DNA from: Massilia aquatica | GTDB lineage: Bacteria > Pseudomonadota > Gammaproteobacteria > Burkholderiales > Burkholderiaceae_D | Assembly (NCBI RefSeq): GCF_011682045.1 | Contig: NZ_VVIW01000022.1 | Span: 41,719 to 105,718, forward strand | Length of the DNA: 64,000 bases | Direction: 5' to 3' | In this document: in pieces, positions 62,104-64,000 of the stretch | Layout of the letters: every line of letters begins with the position of its first letter | How positions within the stretch are numbered: position 1 is the stretch's first letter | Notes under the pieces: model-generated | What the model was told of the DNA's origin: nothing | The model's database searches: none | The model's input: the letters and a program-made list of their open reading frames with translations, nothing else | Translations under genes and position numbers: made by a program

Positions 62104-62610
62104 CTACAACAAGTTATTGTAGTCGTATCCGTATTCGATCGACTCGTCGGCGGTCCAGATATGACCGTCGAGCGCATCGACCGTCATATTGCCGCCGCCT
62201 TCGCGTGGCTCCAGCGAACTCTCGGCGGGGTCATGAACCTGGAAATGCCACAGCATCGGATTGACGCTACGTCTCGGCCCCATCACCCGGCCGCCACGCT
62301 CCTCCATATGAATGTCGGCATACAAGCGTGCTTCCTCTGCGGGCATCAGGTCGGTGCGGTACCTGACCGGAATATTCAGGCCCCTGACGCCGTTGGTCCT
62401 GAAATGGGTCAGAATCGCGACCACCGTTATGCGCTTGAGATTCAAGCCAAGGTAGCCGACGTAGGTCTGGCTCCGGTCAAACCGCGCAGCCGGATCGAAT
62501 ATGTGCAAGCGCTGCAACAGGCTGGACGAACCGGGCACGGCATCGAGTAAATACAGATCGCAGATTTCTTGCATTTTTACATTTAATTTGAAGTCAGCCG
62601 GGGTGGTCAA
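62104..62610 (-). CDS. Unrecognised protein, possibly 5'-truncated
   Basis: 168 aa from TTG at 62610, with an in-frame stop a few codons further upstream; a later ATG at 62574 is also possible but lacks a ribosome site. Segments: LQRLHIFDPAARFDRSQTYVGYLGLNLKRITVVAIL, ARLYADIHMEERGGRVMGPRRSVNPMLWHFQVHDP, EYGYDYNNLL. Not assigned to a family. The weak start lies next to a transposase remnant, so the N-terminus may have been lost. Confidence 0.45.
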   Translation of the reverse strand: MTTPADFKLNVKMQEICDLYLLDAVPGSSSLLQRLHIFDPAARFDRSQTYVGYLGLNLKRITVVAILTHFRTNGVRGLNIPVRYRTDLMPAEEARLYADIHMEERGGRVMGPRRSVNPMLWHFQVHDPAESSLEPREGGGNMTVDALDGHIWTADESIEYGYDYNNLL

Positions 62611-62639
62611 CCATCCTGCTTATTGCAATGGGACATACT

Positions 62640-63022
62640 TCAGCCCCTTTTTGGGGAATCGCTTTACTCTTGGCCGTCAGTATTAAGAAACGAAAGCTGG
62701 TCGAGGAGATCTTCGGCTGGAGCAAGACCATCGGCGGGCTGCGTAAGGCGCGCTTCGTCGGCCTGGCCAAGGTGCGCGCGCAGACCAGGTTCACCTTCGT
62801 TACGTACAACCTGACTCGCACGGCGACCATCTTTGGCTGGCGTTTGTCGGCCGTGGTGGGATAAATCCGTCCAGAGGGGGCGGGAAGCGCTGAAAAGTAC
62901 CAAAAAACAGCCTAAAAGACGGCTAGAAACCAGTTCCTAGGCAGAATGCGGGTTCCAACCCGAAAAACTGGTGCTTCGGGCGATAAAACCCGAAGGACTA
63001 GGCCACTTTTTCAACGCCCTGT
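62640..63022 (+). mobile_element. Truncated insertion-sequence scar
   Basis: Contains the transposase C-terminus, then 140 bases of non-coding sequence ending in CTTTTTCAACGCCCTGT (63006-63022), which looks like an IS5-family terminal repeat. No matching left repeat was found. The rest of the gap up to 63092 shows no gene. Confidence 0.6.
62670..62864 (+). pseudogene. C-terminal remnant of an IS5-type transposase
   Basis: About 64 codons remain: KKRKLVEEIFGWSKTIGGLRKARFVGLAKVR, then FTFVTYNLTRTATIFGW. The VEEIFGW-x-K-T-x-GGLRK-x-R-x-x-GL signature is the C-terminus of IS5-family DDE transposases. No DDE core or start precedes it, so it is a fragment. Confidence 0.85.
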
Positions 63023-63092
63023 CAGTTTGACAGGATTGTTGCCCCACGCAATGACCGTGCGAAATGGCGATCAATAAAGCAGGCCATTAGGT

Positions 63093-63497
63093 TTAGCGAG
63101 GCGAATCGCTAACTCCCTCAGAAATAATTTTCTCCAACATATCATCGTCCCCATACAGAAGAGGCGAATTTTCATAATAGAAGCGACACTTGAACTGCCC
63201 ATCGGAGAAGAGCGTCAAAAGTATCCCGGTCCATCTATCGCCATTTTGAGCCGCATTCAAGTAAATTTCCTCGATGGGTTCAAAAGTTTCCAGGGAACCA
63301 CCAATTCCATAATTACTCAACGGAACGTCGAAATTTTCCCCGCCGAAAACTCTTCCCGTATATTTATTTCTTAATCCAATTTCCTCATCCTCTAAAAATT
63401 CCAAATAGAAAACGATCTTTCTCCAATCCGACGGCGCAGTATCGGCAAGACCCTGCACTGCCTGATTCACGAGTTCACCATGATTCTGAAAAGCCAT
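63093..63497 (-). CDS. Putative immunity protein of polymorphic toxin system
   Basis: 134 aa, ATG with GGAGGA upstream. VKIVFYLEFLEDEE-like opening, LSNYGIGGSLETFEPIEEIYLNA, then WTGILLTLFSDGQFKCRFYYENSPLLYGDDDMLEKI. The acidic, small, cytoplasmic protein with W..I..TLF.DG.F...F.YE resembles YezG/DUF600-type immunity proteins (tentative). It lies 37 bases downstream of the toxin C-terminus gene and is AT-rich like it. Confidence 0.6.
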   Translation of the reverse strand: MAFQNHGELVNQAVQGLADTAPSDWRKIVFYLEFLEDEEIGLRNKYTGRVFGGENFDVPLSNYGIGGSLETFEPIEEIYLNAAQNGDRWTGILLTLFSDGQFKCRFYYENSPLLYGDDDMLEKIISEGVSDSPR

Positions 63498-63534
63498 AAT
63501 TATCCTCCCGCCTTATTTCTAAAAGCACTTCTCT

Positions 63535-64000
63535 TCAATTACCATCAGCCTGTTGGTAACTTGCCTTGAATGCATCCGGCCTGCTGGTCATATTGCTCTT
63601 ATTGTAAATTATCTCGAACCGAATTGGAACTGGTTGTCCAGTTTTATGGATAAGGTTGGCAACCGGGTTCTCGAAATCTACCTTGTATCTGCTCAGATTA
63701 AGGTTTTTCATTACCTCACCATCGCTCACGGCAATGGATCGACCACTACCTGGGAAGACATTCAATCGATTCATGGGGCCGTGGAACTGATTCCCGATAG
63801 CGTGAAAACCAACATCCTCAAATACCCCCTCGTTTCCTATAGTATTAGGCCATTTCGTTATACACATTTCCACCCCTGGATGAGAAACCTCCGGAAAAGC
63901 TTTTACATTCAATGAGTTACACAAGGGGCTTGTAAACTGTTCCGAATTCGCGTTTACTCTCGGGATTTCGGTGGGCACGTGATCAAGGTGGCGCAGCAGT
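63535..64000 (-). CDS. C-terminal end of a polymorphic toxin, open at window edge
   Basis: The frame is open from base 64000 to the TGA at 63535 (about 154 codons); GTG at 63978 is internal, since codons LLRHLDHV precede it in frame. Features: EIPRVNANSEQFTSPLCNSLNV, NLSRYKVDFENPVANLIHKTGQPVPIRFEIIYNK, SRPDAFKASYQQADGN. The last segment (V/I-R-F-E-I/V...R-P-x-x-F-x-x-x-Y) resembles the C-terminus of DNA/RNA non-specific endonuclease-type toxin domains. AT-rich relative to the T6SS genes, suggesting transfer. Confidence 0.6.
   Translation of the reverse strand, partial: LLRHLDHVPTEIPRVNANSEQFTSPLCNSLNVKAFPEVSHPGVEMCITKWPNTIGNEGVFEDVGFHAIGNQFHGPMNRLNVFPGSGRSIAVSDGEVMKNLNLSRYKVDFENPVANLIHKTGQPVPIRFEIIYNKSNMTSRPDAFKASYQQADGN

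Overview
The window is GC-rich (roughly 65% by eye) and tightly packed, with many GTG and TTG starts and strong GGAG/AGGAG ribosome sites. The protein repertoire (ModABC, ethanolamine ammonia-lyase, an SUV3-like helicase, a Burkholderiales-style T6SS cluster, TonB receptor plus flavin halogenase) suggests a beta-proteobacterium of the Oxalobacteraceae (Massilia/Duganella/Janthinobacterium type). This assignment is inferred from gene content and style; no 16S or other marker is present.

Layout. 1-4.6 kb: the edge of a DUF4365 gene, an AraC regulator, a tandem universal stress protein, a DUF2059 secreted protein and a YdjM-like membrane hydrolase whose 5' end is duplicated in decayed form upstream. 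4.7-6.9 kb: eutBC. 7.0-10.9 kb: a J-like/trypsin-like membrane protease and a class A PBP. 11.0-15.2 kb: stress genes (hemerythrin, KGG-repeat protein) that share an upstream direct-repeat motif, a tRNA-like gene with its own promoter, and a secreted CBM-GH5-CBM glucanase. 15.3-20.4 kb: SUV3-like helicase, a 57-bp perfect palindrome, and modA-modB-modC plus a short ModE with a ModE-like box ahead of modA. 20.6-23.4 kb: chemoreceptor, DUF1801, second hemerythrin. 23.5-33.5 kb: a glucan-utilisation region (GH1, LacI regulator, sugar-binding protein, DUF6445, outer-membrane protein, flavin halogenase, TonB receptor). 33.7-38.1 kb: a DUF2314 protein, a CxxCH protein, an SDR and unknown exported proteins. 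38.3-60.4 kb: a type VI secretion cluster. 60.5-64 kb: exonuclease, HD hydrolase, ABM monooxygenase, then a scarred AT-rich end with an IS remnant and a toxin/immunity pair.

How the genes work together. The LacI regulator very likely controls a dispersed beta-glucan regulon. The same 14-bp operator type (TGGAA-N4-TYCCA) lies upstream of the GH5, GH1, sugar-binding protein and TonB-receptor genes, and three of these sites sit just downstream of recognisable sigma70 promoters. The T6SS core (TssA,B,C,D,E,F,G,H,K,L,M plus TagF) is present, with an M15 cell-wall peptidase, an OmpA protein and a TPR lipoprotein as accessories. TssJ, VgrG and PAAR genes are not seen in the window.

Most worth following up: the tRNA-like gene at 11942-12013, the shared CCTAC-N18-CCTAC promoter motif of the stress genes, the LacI regulon containing a halogenase-linked receptor, and the unknown genes inside the T6SS locus.
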